Origin: Xanthomonas bonasiae
GTDB taxonomy: Bacteria; Pseudomonadota; Gammaproteobacteria; Xanthomonadales; Xanthomonadaceae
Assembly (NCBI RefSeq): GCF_017163705.1
Contig: NZ_JAFIWB010000023.1
Span: 1 to 64,000 of the forward strand
Length of the DNA stretch: 64,000 bases
Reading direction: 5' to 3'
The notes under the pieces are model-generated. The model saw nothing but the letters and a program-made list of their open reading frames with translations. It ran no database searches and was not told where the DNA came from. Shown here one piece after another: positions 54,969 through 64,000 of the stretch. Position 1 is the stretch's first letter, and each line of letters starts with the position of its first letter. The translations under genes and the position numbers were made by a program.

Positions 54969-55931
54969 TCAGGCGGCGTCCACGTCCAACGGCCACAGCC
55001 CACGGATCGCGGCGATTCCCTGGCCGCCATGGCGCCGCGCTTCGGCCACCTGCGCCGGCAGCAGGCCGCCGATCGGGTACAGCGGCAGCGCCACTTCCTC
55101 GCGCAGGCGCTCGAACGCCTCCCACCCCAGCGGCGCGGCGCCGGGATGGCTGGCGGTGGCGGCCAGCGGGCCGACCACGGCGAAATCGCAGCCGAGCCGC
55201 TGCGCCGCGTGCAGCTCTTCGACGCGATGGCAGGACGCGGCAACGCATTGCCCGGCCGGCAACGGACGCGCGTCGAACTGCGGCAACTGCTCCGCGCCGA
55301 GGTGCACGCCGACCCCCAACTCCTGCGCCAGCGCGAGATCGCGATTGACCAGCACCTGCGCGCCGCGCGCCGCGCACAGCGCCGCCGCGGCCCGCGCCAG
55401 CGGCTGCCAGTGCCCGGCCGGCAGGCTGCGCGCACGCAACTGCACGCGCTGCACGCCGCCTTGCAGCGCGCGTTCCAGCGACGCCAGCCAGCGCTCGGGA
55501 TCGACCGGCTCCGGCGTCACCAGATAGCGATCGGGCTGGCGCAGCATCGCCACCACCGGCTGGTCGGCCGGCGGCATCGCGTAGCGGCTCAGCTTGTCCG
55601 GCGCCACCCAGGTCAGCGCCTGGCCCTCGCGGCCGCGGGCGGTGCCCTTCCACGACAGTACCTGGCGCATCTCCAGACGCAGCCGTTTGTCCGGATAGCG
55701 CTGCGGCACTTCCATCAGCTGCGCGCCGACCGTCGCCTCGATGCCCAGTTCCTCCTGCAGCTCGCGCACCAGGGCCTGCTCGGAGGTCTCGCCCGGTTCG
55801 CGCTTGCCGCCGGGGAACTCCCACAGGCCGGCGAGGTCGCGGCCCTCGGTACGCCGGGCCAGCAAGATACGGCCGCGGGCATCGGTGATGACCCCGGCGA
55901 CGACATGGATGGATCTGAGCGGTTCGGACAT
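54969..55931 (-). CDS. Nudix (MutT-like) hydrolase fused to a ThiE/TenI-like domain
   Basis: A 320-residue fusion. The N-terminal Nudix box GGKREPGETSEQALVRELQEELGI (positions about 40-62) is complete with the metal-binding REXXEE. The C-terminal half from about 145 resembles thiamine-phosphate synthase/TenI (VQLRARSLPAG, then LVNRDLALAQELGVGVHLGAEQLP and DFAVVGPLAATASHPGAAPLGWEAF). Such MutT-ThiE fusions are known in gammaproteobacteria; the Nudix part probably sanitises 8-oxo-dGTP. Whether the second domain makes thiamine phosphate is unclear. MutT next to secA also occurs in E. coli. Confidence 0.85.
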   Translation of the reverse strand: MSEPLRSIHVVAGVITDARGRILLARRTEGRDLAGLWEFPGGKREPGETSEQALVRELQEELGIEATVGAQLMEVPQRYPDKRLRLEMRQVLSWKGTARGREGQALTWVAPDKLSRYAMPPADQPVVAMLRQPDRYLVTPEPVDPERWLASLERALQGGVQRVQLRARSLPAGHWQPLARAAAALCAARGAQVLVNRDLALAQELGVGVHLGAEQLPQFDARPLPAGQCVAASCHRVEELHAAQRLGCDFAVVGPLAATASHPGAAPLGWEAFERLREEVALPLYPIGGLLPAQVAEARRHGGQGIAAIRGLWPLDVDAA

Positions 55932-56162
55932 GGCGCAAGCTTGCCGTCTTCGGCGGTGCCAACGCAATGAATCCGGTTCACATCGTCGGCGATCCGCGTA
56001 TCGCGGCAGCGATCCGCACGCATTCGGCCAACGTACGGCGAGGCGACGGCCTGGACGACGCGGCAACAACGACGAAACCGACCGCATGCGGCCATGCGAA
56101 TGGATACACCCACGGACAGCTGTGCCGGCGGTACCGCCACCGCCCGGACGCCCGCTCCCCGC

Positions 56163-56546
56163 TCACCCGGGCAAGTCGTGCCCGATCCGCCACAGCACCC
56201 CGCCCGGATCGTGCAGGGTGAAGTCGCGCATGCCCCACGGCCGATCCTCCGGCTCACCAAGGCGCGCGCCAAAGCGGCCGGCCAGATCCGCGGCACCCAG
56301 CCGCCGCCACCAGGCATCGGCATCCTCCACCCACAGGTGCAGCATCAGGTTGTGCGCCAGTGCCTGCTCGTAGGAATCCTGCAGCAGGAACGCACAGCGC
56401 TCGCCATGGCGGAAACAGACGAGGCCGTCGCCAAGCGGCTCCGCCACGAATCCCACCTCGCGATAGAACTCCACGGACAGCGCGAAGTCCCGCGCCGGCA
56501 CGAACACCTTCAATTCAAGACTGGCGGAACGCTCCACGGCATGCAT
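56163..56546 (-). CDS. VOC-family (glyoxalase-like) protein
   Basis: A 127-residue single-domain VOC protein: LELKVFVPARDFALSVEFYREVGF at the start and HDPGGVLWRIGH at the end, with a central WVEDADAWWRRLGA. Members include glyoxalase I, bleomycin-resistance and dioxygenase types. A weak assignment of activity cannot be made from this sequence. It lies between the Nudix fusion and secA. Confidence 0.8.
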   Translation of the reverse strand: MHAVERSASLELKVFVPARDFALSVEFYREVGFVAEPLGDGLVCFRHGERCAFLLQDSYEQALAHNLMLHLWVEDADAWWRRLGAADLAGRFGARLGEPEDRPWGMRDFTLHDPGGVLWRIGHDLPG

Positions 56547-56768
56547 CCAACGGCAATGGCGACACCCGGCACCCTACCCGCAGAACGCGCGACACGCCAC
56601 ACAGACAAGCCCCCCCGTCCGGGCCGTCCCCCAAACAAAGCGCCCCGCACAAGGCGGGGCTGCAGATACAAGGGTTTGACCAATCACCGCACCCCATCTG
56701 GAGCCGAGCCCCCTTTAGTGAAGGGGGCGCGCCGATAGGCGCGGGGATTTGGGGAGAGATGAGCTGGG

Positions 56769-56820
56769 GCCCACGTTTTGCGAAGCAAAGCGTGGGGCTG
56801 TTGCGCGATTGCGCAACAGC
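56769..56820 (-). terminator. Two tandem hairpins at the end of secA
   Basis: Minus-strand hairpins directly after the secA stop: GCTGTTGCGC (56797-56806) with GCGCAACAGC (56811-56820), and CCCACGTTTTGC/GCAAAGCGTGGG (56770-56781 and 56785-56796, one G-T pair). There is no T-run, so termination efficiency is unknown. Confidence 0.55.
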
Positions 56821-56824
56821 GCTC

Positions 56825-59563
56825 TTAACTCAACTGCCCATGGCAATGCTTGTACTTCTTGCCGCTGCCGCACGGGCACGGATCGTTGCGGCCGACCTTG
56901 GGCGCCTCGCGGGTGACCTGCGCCACCTGCGGCGCGTTGGCGCCCAGCGCGACCTGCTCGGCTTCCTCGTCAGCGCTGTAGCCGCCGACGTCCTGGTGCT
57001 GGAACTGCGCCTGGCGCAACTGCGCCTCCATCTGCTGCCGTTCCTGCGCTTCCAGCGCCGCCACCTCTTCCTCGCTGCGGATGCGCACGCGCGCCAGCAA
57101 GGTCACCACCTCGCGCTTGGCGTGCTCGAGCATCTCCGAGAACAGTTCGAAGGCTTCCTTCTTGTATTCCTGCTTGGGCTGCTTCTGCGCGTAACCGCGC
57201 AGGTGGATGCCCTGGCGCAGGTAGTCCATGCGCGCCAGATGCTCCTTCCAGCTCTGGTCGAGCACGGTCAGCATCACGTGCTTCTCCAGCGCGCGCATGG
57301 TCTCGCCGCCGACCGCGGTCTCCTTCTCCTGGAAGTGGCGATCGACTTCCTCGCGCACCTTCTCGGCGATGCCGGCCGCGTCCAGTTCCTCGTGACGCTT
57401 GACCAGGTCGGTCAGCGACAGCGACAGGCCCAGGTCGCTGGCCAGGGTCGCTTCCAGCCCGGCCAGGTCCCACTGCTCGTCGATCGAATTCGGCGGCACG
57501 AAGCGCGCCACCAGGTCGTAGATCACGTCGTCGCGGATGCCGTCGACGTTGTCCTTGACCGACTCGGCGTCGAGCAGTTCGTCGCGCTGCGCGTAGATCA
57601 CCTTGCGCTGGTCGTTGTTGACGTCGTCGAAGTCGAGCAGGTTCTTGCGGATGTCGAAGTTGTGCGCCTCGACCTTGCGCTGCGCCTTCTCGATCTGGCG
57701 GCTGACCATGCGGTCCTCGATGACGTCGTCTTCCTTCATGCCCATCATCCGCATCGCCTTCTGCACCCAGTCGGAGGCGAAGATGCGCATCAGGTTGTCT
57801 TCCAGCGACAGGTAGAAGCGCGAGGAACCCGGATCGCCCTGGCGGCCGGAACGGCCGCGCAGCTGGTTGTCGATACGCCGCGACTCGTGGCGCTCGGTGC
57901 CGATGATGTGCAGGCCGCCGGCGGCCTTGACCGCGTCGTGGCGCTCCTGCCAGGCCGCCTTCAGGCGCGCGCGCTCGGCGTCGCTCAGGTCCTCGCCCAG
58001 CGCGTGCAGCTCCGCTTCCAGCGAGCCGCCGAGCACGATGTCGGTACCGCGGCCGGCCATGTTGGTGGCGATGGTCACCGCGCCCGGCTGGCCGGCGTTG
58101 GCGACGATCTGCGCCTCGCGCTCGTGCTGCTTGGCGTTGAGCACCTCGTGCTTGACCCCGGCCTTGCGCAGGTGCTCGGACAGCATCTCCGAGGTCTCGA
58201 TCGAGGTGGTGCCGACCAGCACCGGCTGGCCGCGCTTGGCGCAATCCTCGATGTCGGCGAGCACCGCGTTGAACTTGCCCTGGCGGTTGAGGAACACCTG
58301 GTCCGGCCAGTCCTTGCGGATGGTCGGGCGGTTGGTCGGGATCACCACCACTTCCAGGTTGTAGATGCTCTGGAATTCGTAGGCTTCGGTGTCGGCCGTA
58401 CCGGTCATGCCGGACAGCTTCTTGTACATGCGGAACAGGTTCTGGAAGGTGATGCTGGCCAGGGTCTGGTTCTCGCGCTGCACCGGCACGCCTTCCTTCG
58501 CTTCCACCGCCTGGTGCAGGCCGTCGGACCAGCGCCGGCCCGGCAGGGTGCGGCCGGTGAATTCGTCGACGATGACCACTTCGCCGTCGCGCACGATGTA
58601 GTCCACGTCGCGCTGGTAGATCGCATGCGCGCGCAGCGCGGCGTTGAGGTGATGCACCACGCTGAGGTTCTGCGCGCCGTACAGGCGGTCCTCGTCGTTG
58701 GTCAGGATGCCGGCGGCGCGCAGCAGCTCTTCGGCGTGCTCCATGCCCGCCTCGGACAGGTGCACCTGCTTGCCCTTCTCGTCGACCCAGAAGTCGCCCT
58801 CGCCTTCCTCGGACTCCTGCTTGGTCAGCTGCGGCACGATGCGGTTGACGCGGATGTACAGCTCCGGCGAATCGTCGGCCGGGCCGGAGATGATCAGCGG
58901 GGTGCGCGCCTCGTCGATCAGGATCGAGTCCACTTCGTCGACGATGGCGTAGTTCAGGCCGCGCTGGTAGCGGTCGGCCTTGGACAGCGCCATGTTGTCG
59001 CGCAGGTAGTCGAAGCCGAATTCGTTGTTGGTGCCGTAGGTGATGTCGGCGGCGTAGGCGGCGTGCTTGTCGCTGTGCGGCATGCCCGGATAGACCACGC
59101 CCACGCTCAGCCCCAGCCAGTTGTACAGCTTGCCCATCTGCGCGGCGTCGCGGCGTGCCAGGTAGTCGTTGACGGTGACCACGTGCACGCCCTTGTCTTC
59201 CAGCGCGTTGAGGTACACCGGCAGCGTCGCCACCAGGGTCTTGCCTTCGCCGGTGCGCATTTCCGCGATCTTGCCCAGGTGCAGGACCATGCCGCCGATC
59301 AGCTGCACGTCGTAGTGGCGCATGCCGAGCACGCGGCGGCTGGCCTCGCGGCACACCGCGAACGCTTCCGGCAGCACCTTGTCCAGGCTCTCGCCGCCGG
59401 CGATGCGCCCGCGCAGTTCCGGGGTCTTGGCCTGCAGCTGCGCGTCGGAGAGCTGCTCCATCTCCGGTTCCAGCGCATTGACCTTGGCGACGATACGGTG
59501 GAGCTGACGCAGCTGGCGTTCGTTGCGACTACCGAAAACGCGAGTAAGCAGACTGTTGATCAT
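56825..59563 (-). CDS. secA: Preprotein translocase ATPase SecA
   Basis: A 912-residue motor of the Sec pathway. It has Walker [40 protein letters not shown], the second nucleotide domain with [21 protein letters not shown], and the C-terminal zinc motif [14 protein letters not shown]. It drives secretory proteins through SecYEG. The start at 59563 matches the family N-terminus ([16 protein letters not shown]). Confidence 0.98.
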   Translation of the reverse strand: MINSLLTRVFGSRNERQLRQLHRIVAKVNALEPEMEQLSDAQLQAKTPELRGRIAGGESLDKVLPEAFAVCREASRRVLGMRHYDVQLIGGMVLHLGKIAEMRTGEGKTLVATLPVYLNALEDKGVHVVTVNDYLARRDAAQMGKLYNWLGLSVGVVYPGMPHSDKHAAYAADITYGTNNEFGFDYLRDNMALSKADRYQRGLNYAIVDEVDSILIDEARTPLIISGPADDSPELYIRVNRIVPQLTKQESEEGEGDFWVDEKGKQVHLSEAGMEHAEELLRAAGILTNDEDRLYGAQNLSVVHHLNAALRAHAIYQRDVDYIVRDGEVVIVDEFTGRTLPGRRWSDGLHQAVEAKEGVPVQRENQTLASITFQNLFRMYKKLSGMTGTADTEAYEFQSIYNLEVVVIPTNRPTIRKDWPDQVFLNRQGKFNAVLADIEDCAKRGQPVLVGTTSIETSEMLSEHLRKAGVKHEVLNAKQHEREAQIVANAGQPGAVTIATNMAGRGTDIVLGGSLEAELHALGEDLSDAERARLKAAWQERHDAVKAAGGLHIIGTERHESRRIDNQLRGRSGRQGDPGSSRFYLSLEDNLMRIFASDWVQKAMRMMGMKEDDVIEDRMVSRQIEKAQRKVEAHNFDIRKNLLDFDDVNNDQRKVIYAQRDELLDAESVKDNVDGIRDDVIYDLVARFVPPNSIDEQWDLAGLEATLASDLGLSLSLTDLVKRHEELDAAGIAEKVREEVDRHFQEKETAVGGETMRALEKHVMLTVLDQSWKEHLARMDYLRQGIHLRGYAQKQPKQEYKKEAFELFSEMLEHAKREVVTLLARVRIRSEEEVAALEAQERQQMEAQLRQAQFQHQDVGGYSADEEAEQVALGANAPQVAQVTREAPKVGRNDPCPCGSGKKYKHCHGQLS

Positions 59564-59627
59564 TGAAGGAACCGGTTGGAAAGGAACGCCCATACGGCCC
59601 GATCCCCAGGGAATCGGCGGGCCGCAA

Positions 59628-59653
59628 ACGAAACAGGGCGCGAGGCGCCCTGT
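59628..59653 (-). terminator. Hairpin after the M23 peptidase gene
   Basis: A 9-bp perfect stem (ACAGGGCGC at 59633-59641 and its complement at 59645-59653, loop GAG). On the minus strand a short T-rich stretch TTTCGTTT follows. Confidence 0.55.
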
Positions 59654-59726
59654 CGTGGCAAAGCCTATTGTAGCTTGGGGCGGGCTCCGGCGATTCAAGC
59701 GCCGGCATCGCCGCCCCAGCGCTGCG

Positions 59727-60674
59727 TCAGCCGCGGCCGCGGCGGCCCACCGGCGTGGCGCCATCGCCGAGGAACTTGGCCGGATTCATCACCACGCCGT
59801 CCTTCCACACCTCGAAATGCACGTGCGCGCCGGTGGAACGGCCGGTGGAACCGGCCTTGGCCACTTCCTGGCCGACCCGCACCAGGTCGCCGACCTTCAC
59901 CGACAAGCGCGAATTGTGCGCGTAGCGGGTGACATACCCGTTGCCGTGATCGACCTCGACCACGTTGCCGTAGCCGCCGCGCACGCCCGAGTAGCTGACC
60001 ACGCCGTCGGCCACGGCCAGCACCGGGTCGCCGACGTTGGCGTGGAAGTCGATGCCCTTGTGGTTGCCGGCGCCGCGGCCGAACGGATCGGCGCGGCCGC
60101 CGAAACCGGAGGTGATGTAGCTGTTGCGGATCGGCATCCGCGACGGCACCGCGTTCTGGTCGAGCTGGTGGTCGAACAGCAGCGATTCGAGCACCGACAG
60201 CTGCTGGCCGGAGGTGGCGAACTGCTGCTGCAGCCCGTCCAGTTCCTTGCTCAGCTGCGGCGCCGGCATGTCCTGGCTGACCTCGTCGTCGCCGCCACCG
60301 ACGCCGACCGGCTGGTCGAAGTCGAATTCGCCGTCCTGCAGCTTGCCCATGCGGGTCAGGCGTTCGCCCAGCGCGTTCAGGCGCGTGGCCTGCGCCTGCA
60401 GCTCGCCCAGTCGCGCGGCCAGCGCGTTGACCTGGGTCTGCGCGTCGCGGCGCACCTGCGCCAGCTCCGCGTCCTGCCGCTCCACCTTGGCCCGCAGCTG
60501 CGCCGAACCGACGAAGCCGGTCGCGGCGCTGACGCCGATGCCGAGTACCATGCCCACCGCCAGCACCGTGCCCAGCACGGCAAGGGGACGCCGGTCTGCG
60601 AACTCGCGCAGCCGCCACGGCAGGTCCTTTATCCCCTTTTCACGCGAATTGATTACGATCTTCTTAAACGCCAT
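59727..60674 (-). CDS. M23-family (LytM-type) peptidoglycan peptidase
   Basis: A 315-residue membrane-anchored zinc peptidase. A transmembrane helix near 30-50 ([21 protein letters not shown]) is followed by a coiled coil at about 65-120 and a LytM domain with [14 protein letters not shown] (HxxxD) and GAHVHFEVW (HxH). It cleaves cross-links or regulates amidases in the cell wall. It occupies the position of secM in E. coli, between lpxC and secA. The start may be 60686; the divergent dciA start overlaps that codon. Confidence 0.92.
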   Translation of the reverse strand: MAFKKIVINSREKGIKDLPWRLREFADRRPLAVLGTVLAVGMVLGIGVSAATGFVGSAQLRAKVERQDAELAQVRRDAQTQVNALAARLGELQAQATRLNALGERLTRMGKLQDGEFDFDQPVGVGGGDDEVSQDMPAPQLSKELDGLQQQFATSGQQLSVLESLLFDHQLDQNAVPSRMPIRNSYITSGFGGRADPFGRGAGNHKGIDFHANVGDPVLAVADGVVSYSGVRGGYGNVVEVDHGNGYVTRYAHNSRLSVKVGDLVRVGQEVAKAGSTGRSTGAHVHFEVWKDGVVMNPAKFLGDGATPVGRRGRG

Positions 60675-60677
60675 ATG
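60649..60677 (+). promoter_or_regulatory. Candidate dciA promoter
   Basis: TTGATT (60649-60654) and CATATG (60672-60677) with a 17-base spacer, entirely inside the M23 gene's first codons. The ATG of dciA at 60685 would fall at or near the start of the transcript. Confidence 0.55.
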
Positions 60678-60684
60678 AGTTTTC

Positions 60685-61161
60685 ATGTCTAAGCGAAAGT
60701 CCGGCGAGGGCCATACCACCGCGCCGATGCCGGCGTTGGACGCCGCATTGGCGGACAAGGTGGGCGACCCGTTGCGGCGTGCCTTGTGGCTCGACGCGCT
60801 GGACCGACAGTTGCGCCCCCATCTGCCGCCGAACCTGGCCTCCCGGTGTCGGTTAGCCAATGTGAACGGCGAACAGCTCGTTTTTCTCGTTGACTCTCCG
60901 GTCTGGCACGCCCGGGTAAGGCTCGCCGAGGCCGATATCCTCGCTGCGGCCCGGTCCCTCGGGCTGAAGGCCACCAGGGTGACCGTCAAGACTGCGACTG
61001 CATCCGCGCATTCCCCAATGCAACAGGCAAGAAGCAAGCCAGCACCGGTTTCCGCGGCGACGCACAAGGGATTGCGCGACGCGCTGGCGTCCTTGCAGGA
61101 CGTCGATTCCACGACGCCTGAAGCAGCGACGGCCTCCGGCCGGCGCGGTCTGCGTACGTAG
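60685..61161 (+). CDS. dciA: DciA (DUF721) replicative helicase loader
   Basis: A 158-residue protein with the DUF721 core (ALWLDALDRQLRPHLPPNLASRCRLANVNGEQLVFLVDSPVWHARVRLAEADIL, seen at residues 33-86), a basic, disordered C-terminus and the expected length. DciA replaces DnaC in most bacteria and loads the DnaB helicase. It is transcribed opposite to its lpxC/secA neighbours and starts so close to the M23 gene that the two start codons overlap in sequence. Confidence 0.88.
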   Translation: MSKRKSGEGHTTAPMPALDAALADKVGDPLRRALWLDALDRQLRPHLPPNLASRCRLANVNGEQLVFLVDSPVWHARVRLAEADILAAARSLGLKATRVTVKTATASAHSPMQQARSKPAPVSAATHKGLRDALASLQDVDSTTPEAATASGRRGLRT

Positions 61162-61309
61162 ACACGCACGTCACGACCCGACGCATCCTAGCGGGCGCAG
61201 GCGTCGAGGTCGTTATCGATTCGTTAAATAGAAGTTAAGCGGGGTCAAAGGTGCGACGGATCGCCCATTCCGTGATCCCGGACCGCCCCCGGCCGCGGGG
61301 CGGAAAACT

Positions 61310-62221
61310 TTAGGCGTAAGCCACGGCCCCGTAGGCCACCGGTGCCGGCACGGCCTTGGAATCGAAGCTCACCCACTCCCACGCGGCCTGCTCGGCGAGC
61401 AGCGCGCGCACCAGCTTGTTGTTCAGCGCATGGCCGGATTTGTAGCCTTCGTAGGCACCGAGGATGGCGCCGCCGGCCAGGTACAGATCGCCGATCGCAT
61501 CGAGGATCTTGTGCCGCACGAACTCGTCGGCGTAACGCAGGCCATCGTCGTTGAGCACGCGGAACTCGTCGAGCACGATGGCGTTGTCCATCGACCCGCC
61601 CAGGCCCAGATTGCGTTCGCGCATGTACTCCAGATCGCGCATGAACCCGAAGGTGCGCGCGCGGGAGATTTCCTTGATGTAGGCCATGGTCGAGAACTCG
61701 ATTTCCTGGCGCGACTGCTTGGCCGGGATCATCGGGTGGTCGAACTGGATGGTGAAGCCCAGCTTGTAGCCGTCGTACGGCTCGAAGCGGGCGATCTTGT
61801 CGCCGTCGCGCACTTCCACCGGACGCTTGATGCGGATGAAGCGCTTGGGCTTGCCCTGCTCGACGATGCCTGCCGACTGCAGCAGGAACACGAACGGGCC
61901 GGACGAGCCGTCCATGATCGGCAATTCGGCCGAGGACAGCTCGACGATGGCGTTGTCCACGCCGAGGCCGGCCATCGCCGACATCAGGTGTTCCACCGTC
62001 TGGATCTTGGCGTCGCCGCGACTGAGTCCGGTGCACAGCGTGGTCTCGGTGACCAGCTCGGCATCGGCCGGCACTTCCACTGCCGGTTCCAGGTCGACGC
62101 GCCGGAACACGATGCCGTGATCGGCCGGCGCAGGACGCAGGGTCATGTACACCTTGTCGCCGCTATGCAGGCCCACGCCGGTGGCGCGGATCGTGTTCTT
62201 GAGGGTGCGTTGCTGGGTCAT
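61310..62221 (-). CDS. lpxC: UDP-3-O-acyl-N-acetylglucosamine deacetylase
   Basis: A 303-residue zinc deacetylase, of family length. Zinc ligands and active-site residues are visible: [14 protein letters not shown] (His79-type), [15 protein letters not shown] (His/Asp), and the general-base His in KSGHALNN. It catalyses the committed step of lipid A synthesis. The N-terminal [20 protein letters not shown] is typical. It lies downstream of ftsZ on the same strand, as in the E. coli cluster. Confidence 0.98.
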   Translation of the reverse strand: MTQQRTLKNTIRATGVGLHSGDKVYMTLRPAPADHGIVFRRVDLEPAVEVPADAELVTETTLCTGLSRGDAKIQTVEHLMSAMAGLGVDNAIVELSSAELPIMDGSSGPFVFLLQSAGIVEQGKPKRFIRIKRPVEVRDGDKIARFEPYDGYKLGFTIQFDHPMIPAKQSRQEIEFSTMAYIKEISRARTFGFMRDLEYMRERNLGLGGSMDNAIVLDEFRVLNDDGLRYADEFVRHKILDAIGDLYLAGGAILGAYEGYKSGHALNNKLVRALLAEQAAWEWVSFDSKAVPAPVAYGAVAYA

Positions 62222-62356
62222 GGGAGACAGTCTGGGAACGTCCGCTCAGACGGGAACTGAACGGAATTGAGAATATCACGCGTTTAGCCAAATTTTAACA
62301 AGACGGTCACAGCGTCCTATTTGCGCAACGCTGGCGCAGGCCGGCGTCGCGGTCGC

Positions 62357-62387
62357 AAAAACCTGCCGGGTCGAAACGACCCGGCAG
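62357..62387 (-). terminator. Intrinsic terminator after ftsZ
   Basis: On the minus strand an 11-bp stem (CTGCCGGGTCG with CGACCCGGCAG, loop TTT) is followed after one G by five T residues (A-run at 62357-62361). It lies about 210 bp past the ftsZ stop. Confidence 0.85.
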
Positions 62388-62467
62388 CAAAGGACACGGC
62401 GCGCCGCCCGGGCGGACAGGCCCGATCGGCGGTGTTGCGGCCGGCGCAGGGCCGGCCTGGCGAAACG

Positions 62468-62489
62468 TCAGTCGGCCTGGCGGCGCAGG
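62468..62489 (-). repeat. Duplicate of the ftsZ 3' end
   Basis: The 22 bases at 62468-62489 match 62596-62617, which are the last codons of ftsZ (encoding LRRQAD and the stop), except for one base. The copy is 128 bp away from the gene end and is not part of a gene. Confidence 0.8.
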
Positions 62490-62595
62490 GCGGGCGGCGT
62501 GCTTGCGAAGCACTGCTTCGCACGCCGACCCGCGCCTGGCCACGGATGGCCAGGCTGGGCCATCCGCAAGCCGACCTGTCGCGCCAGGGACGGCA

Positions 62596-63816
62596 TCAGT
62601 CGGCCTGGCGACGCAGGAACGCGGGAATATCCAGGTAATCGTTGGGCAGATCGGCCGCCGCCGGTGCCGGTGCCGAAGCGCCCATCGCATCGCTGCTCGG
62701 ACGCCGCAGGCCCAGGCCCATCGCGCCGCCGACCGCCTTGGACACGGCGTCGCCGCCATGCTCGAAGTCGCCGAATTCCGGCTGGCCGGTGGTCGCGTTG
62801 CGCACCAGCTTGATCGGCGCGCGCTGCTCCGGACGCTGGGTCTGGCGCGACACGGCACGGTTCAGGCCGGTGGCGACCACGGTCACGCGCACTTCGTCCT
62901 GCATGTCCGGGTCGAGCACGGTGCCGACCACGACGGTCGCGTCTTCCGAGGCGAAGCCTTCGATGGTGCGGCCGATCTCGTCGAACTCGGCCATGGTGAA
63001 GTCCGGACCGGCGGTGATGTTGACCAGGATGCCGTTGGCGCCGGCCAGGTTGACGTCGTCCAGCAGCGGGTTCTGGATCGCCGCTTCGGCCGCGGCCTGC
63101 GCGCGGTCGTCGCCGCGGGCCGAGCCGGTGCCCATCATCGCCAGGCCCATTTCCGACATCACGGTGCGCACGTCGGCGAAGTCGACGTTGATCAGGCCCG
63201 GACGCACGATCAGGTCGGCGATGCCCTGCACGGCGCCCTGCAGCACGTCGTTGGCGGCGCGGAACGCCTGGATCATCGTGGCGTTGCGGCCGAGCACGGT
63301 GATCAGCTTCTCGTTGGGGATGGTGATCAGCGAGTCGCAATGCTGGCTCAGTTCCTCGATACCCTTCAGCGCGACCTGCATGCGCCGGCGGCCTTCGAAC
63401 GGGAACGGCTTGGTGACCACGGCGACGGTCAGGATGCCCATCTCCTTGGCCAGCTGCGCGACCACGGGGGCAGCGCCGGTGCCGGTGCCGCCGCCCATGC
63501 CGGCGGTGATGAACACCATGTCCGCGCCCTGCAGCGCGTCCATGATGCGTTCGCGATCTTCCAGTGCGGCCTGGCGGCCGACTTCCGGGTTCGCGCCGGC
63601 GCCCAGGCCCTTGGTGACGTTGGTGCCGAGCTGCAGCTGCAGCTTGGCGCCGCAGTTCTTGATCGCCTGCGAGTCGGTGTTGGCGGTGATGAACTCCACG
63701 CCGTCCACGCTGCTGCTGACCATGTGCGCGACCGCGTTGCCGCCGCCGCCGCCCACGCCGACCACCTTGATTACCGCGTTGGGTGCCATCTTTTCAATCA
63801 GTTCGAAATGCGCCAT
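62596..63816 (-). CDS. ftsZ: Cell division GTPase FtsZ
   Basis: A 406-residue tubulin homologue with the N-terminal [10 protein letters not shown], the GTP-binding [11 protein letters not shown] near 107 and the conserved C-terminal peptide [14 protein letters not shown] that binds FtsA and ZipA. A Gly/Ala/Gln-rich linker lies at about 320-390. It forms the Z ring. The start at 63816 has GAGG about nine bases upstream. Confidence 0.99.
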   Translation of the reverse strand: MAHFELIEKMAPNAVIKVVGVGGGGGNAVAHMVSSSVDGVEFITANTDSQAIKNCGAKLQLQLGTNVTKGLGAGANPEVGRQAALEDRERIMDALQGADMVFITAGMGGGTGTGAAPVVAQLAKEMGILTVAVVTKPFPFEGRRRMQVALKGIEELSQHCDSLITIPNEKLITVLGRNATMIQAFRAANDVLQGAVQGIADLIVRPGLINVDFADVRTVMSEMGLAMMGTGSARGDDRAQAAAEAAIQNPLLDDVNLAGANGILVNITAGPDFTMAEFDEIGRTIEGFASEDATVVVGTVLDPDMQDEVRVTVVATGLNRAVSRQTQRPEQRAPIKLVRNATTGQPEFGDFEHGGDAVSKAVGGAMGLGLRRPSSDAMGASAPAPAAADLPNDYLDIPAFLRRQAD

Positions 63817-63833
63817 GTCCGTGTCCTCTTTGA

Positions 63834-63866
63834 GCCGGGATTCGGGATTCGGGATTGGGGATTCGG
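63834..63866. repeat. GGGATTC heptamer repeat block 1
   Basis: Tandem GGGATTC units (GGGATTCGGGATTCGGGATT) about 18 bases from the ftsZ start codon. Confidence 0.8.
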
Positions 63867-63921
63867 AAGCACTCCGATCCTGCATCCCGCCTCTCCGTCC
63901 GGCGAGTGTTGTTGTTTGGAA

Positions 63922-63953
63922 GCCGGGATTCGGGATTCGGGAGTGGGGATTCG
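63922..63953. repeat. GGGATTC heptamer repeat block 2
   Basis: A second near-identical block (one or two differences from block 1), 88 bp upstream of it. Confidence 0.8.
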
Positions 63954-64000
63954 CAAAAGCGCGATCGCCCAACACCGTTGCCCGCTCCGCGGCGGAATCA

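Larger units (their letters stand above)
62222..62595. other. ftsZ-lpxC intergenic region with terminator and ftsZ-tail repeat
   Basis: A 374-bp gap. It holds the ftsZ terminator at 62357-62387, a 9-bp hairpin at 62543-62566 (CGGATGGCC with its complement) and the ftsZ-3' repeat at 62468-62489. The rest, between 62222 and 62356, should carry the lpxC promoter, but a good pair was not found. Confidence 0.55.
63817..64000. promoter_or_regulatory. ftsZ upstream region with two GGGATTC repeat blocks
   Basis: The leader of ftsZ, to the window end, contains two 32-base repeat blocks (63834-63866, 63922-63953). ftsA is probably just outside the window. No promoter was recognised. Confidence 0.5.

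Noticed and set aside
56360-59566. 1068-codon plus-strand frame
   Set aside because: Antisense to secA; no domain.

Overview
This is a GC-rich (roughly two-thirds G+C or more), densely coded window from a gammaproteobacterial chromosome. It is best explained as a member of the Xanthomonadaceae, most likely Xanthomonas. The evidence is the secA - M23 peptidase - dciA - lpxC - ftsZ end of the division/cell-wall cluster, a SAH-riboswitch-controlled ahcY near metK and metF, several TonB-dependent receptors, and many copies of a GTAGGAGCGGCTTCAGCC-type short palindromic repeat common in xanthomonads. The species call is inference. No rRNA, tRNA, CRISPR array, transposase or prophage gene was recognised.

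Layout. 1-6040: envelope and signalling genes (TPM-domain protein cut by the window edge, LemA, TerC, diacylglycerol kinase, a secreted SGNH esterase, a sensor kinase/response regulator pair). 6130-10000: tesA-like esterase divergent from a YbbA/YbbP-like ABC exporter. 10280-14600: TauD dioxygenase with a complete sulfonate/taurine-type ABC importer and an orphan gene. 14695-18930: Fur-controlled heme uptake operon (hemP, TonB receptor, two accessory proteins). 19060-25630: aldo/keto reductase, nucleoside transporter plus PfkB kinase, DUF4893-like protein, dusB and a membrane metal-dependent hydrolase. 25980-29720: two uncharacterised secreted proteins and a TPR-TM-PAS protein without a kinase core. 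30150-32690: metallophosphoesterase translationally coupled to a two-domain acyltransferase. 32900-34110: metK. 34340-38700: secreted histidine acid phosphatase (phytase-like) with a TonB receptor. 39250-42840: TetR - DUF4105 - lipoprotein alpha/beta-hydrolase operon. 42957-45674: ppc. 46006-53809: ahcY behind an SAH riboswitch, then about 5.3 kb of accessory genes, then metF. 53810-56550: a repeat-rich stretch, a DUF4124 protein, a Nudix/ThiE fusion and a VOC protein. 56825-63816: secA, M23 peptidase, dciA, lpxC, ftsZ.

How the genes work together. MetK makes SAM, AhcY removes SAH (sensed by the riboswitch) and MetF supplies methyl groups, so three activated-methyl-cycle genes lie within 21 kb. 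The HemP/receptor operon imports heme under iron control. The TauABC-TauD set imports and desulfonates organosulfonates. The phosphatase/TonB-receptor pair plausibly scavenges phytate or another phosphate ester. The ftsZ end links division, lipid A synthesis (lpxC), secretion (secA), helicase loading (dciA) and wall hydrolysis (M23).

The least-understood loci are the TetR/DUF4105/lipoprotein hydrolase operon with an operator-like palindrome in its promoter spacer, the kinase-less TPR-PAS protein, a small GT51-like protein without the catalytic glutamate motif, and the divergent pair of secreted unknowns at 26-27.4 kb.
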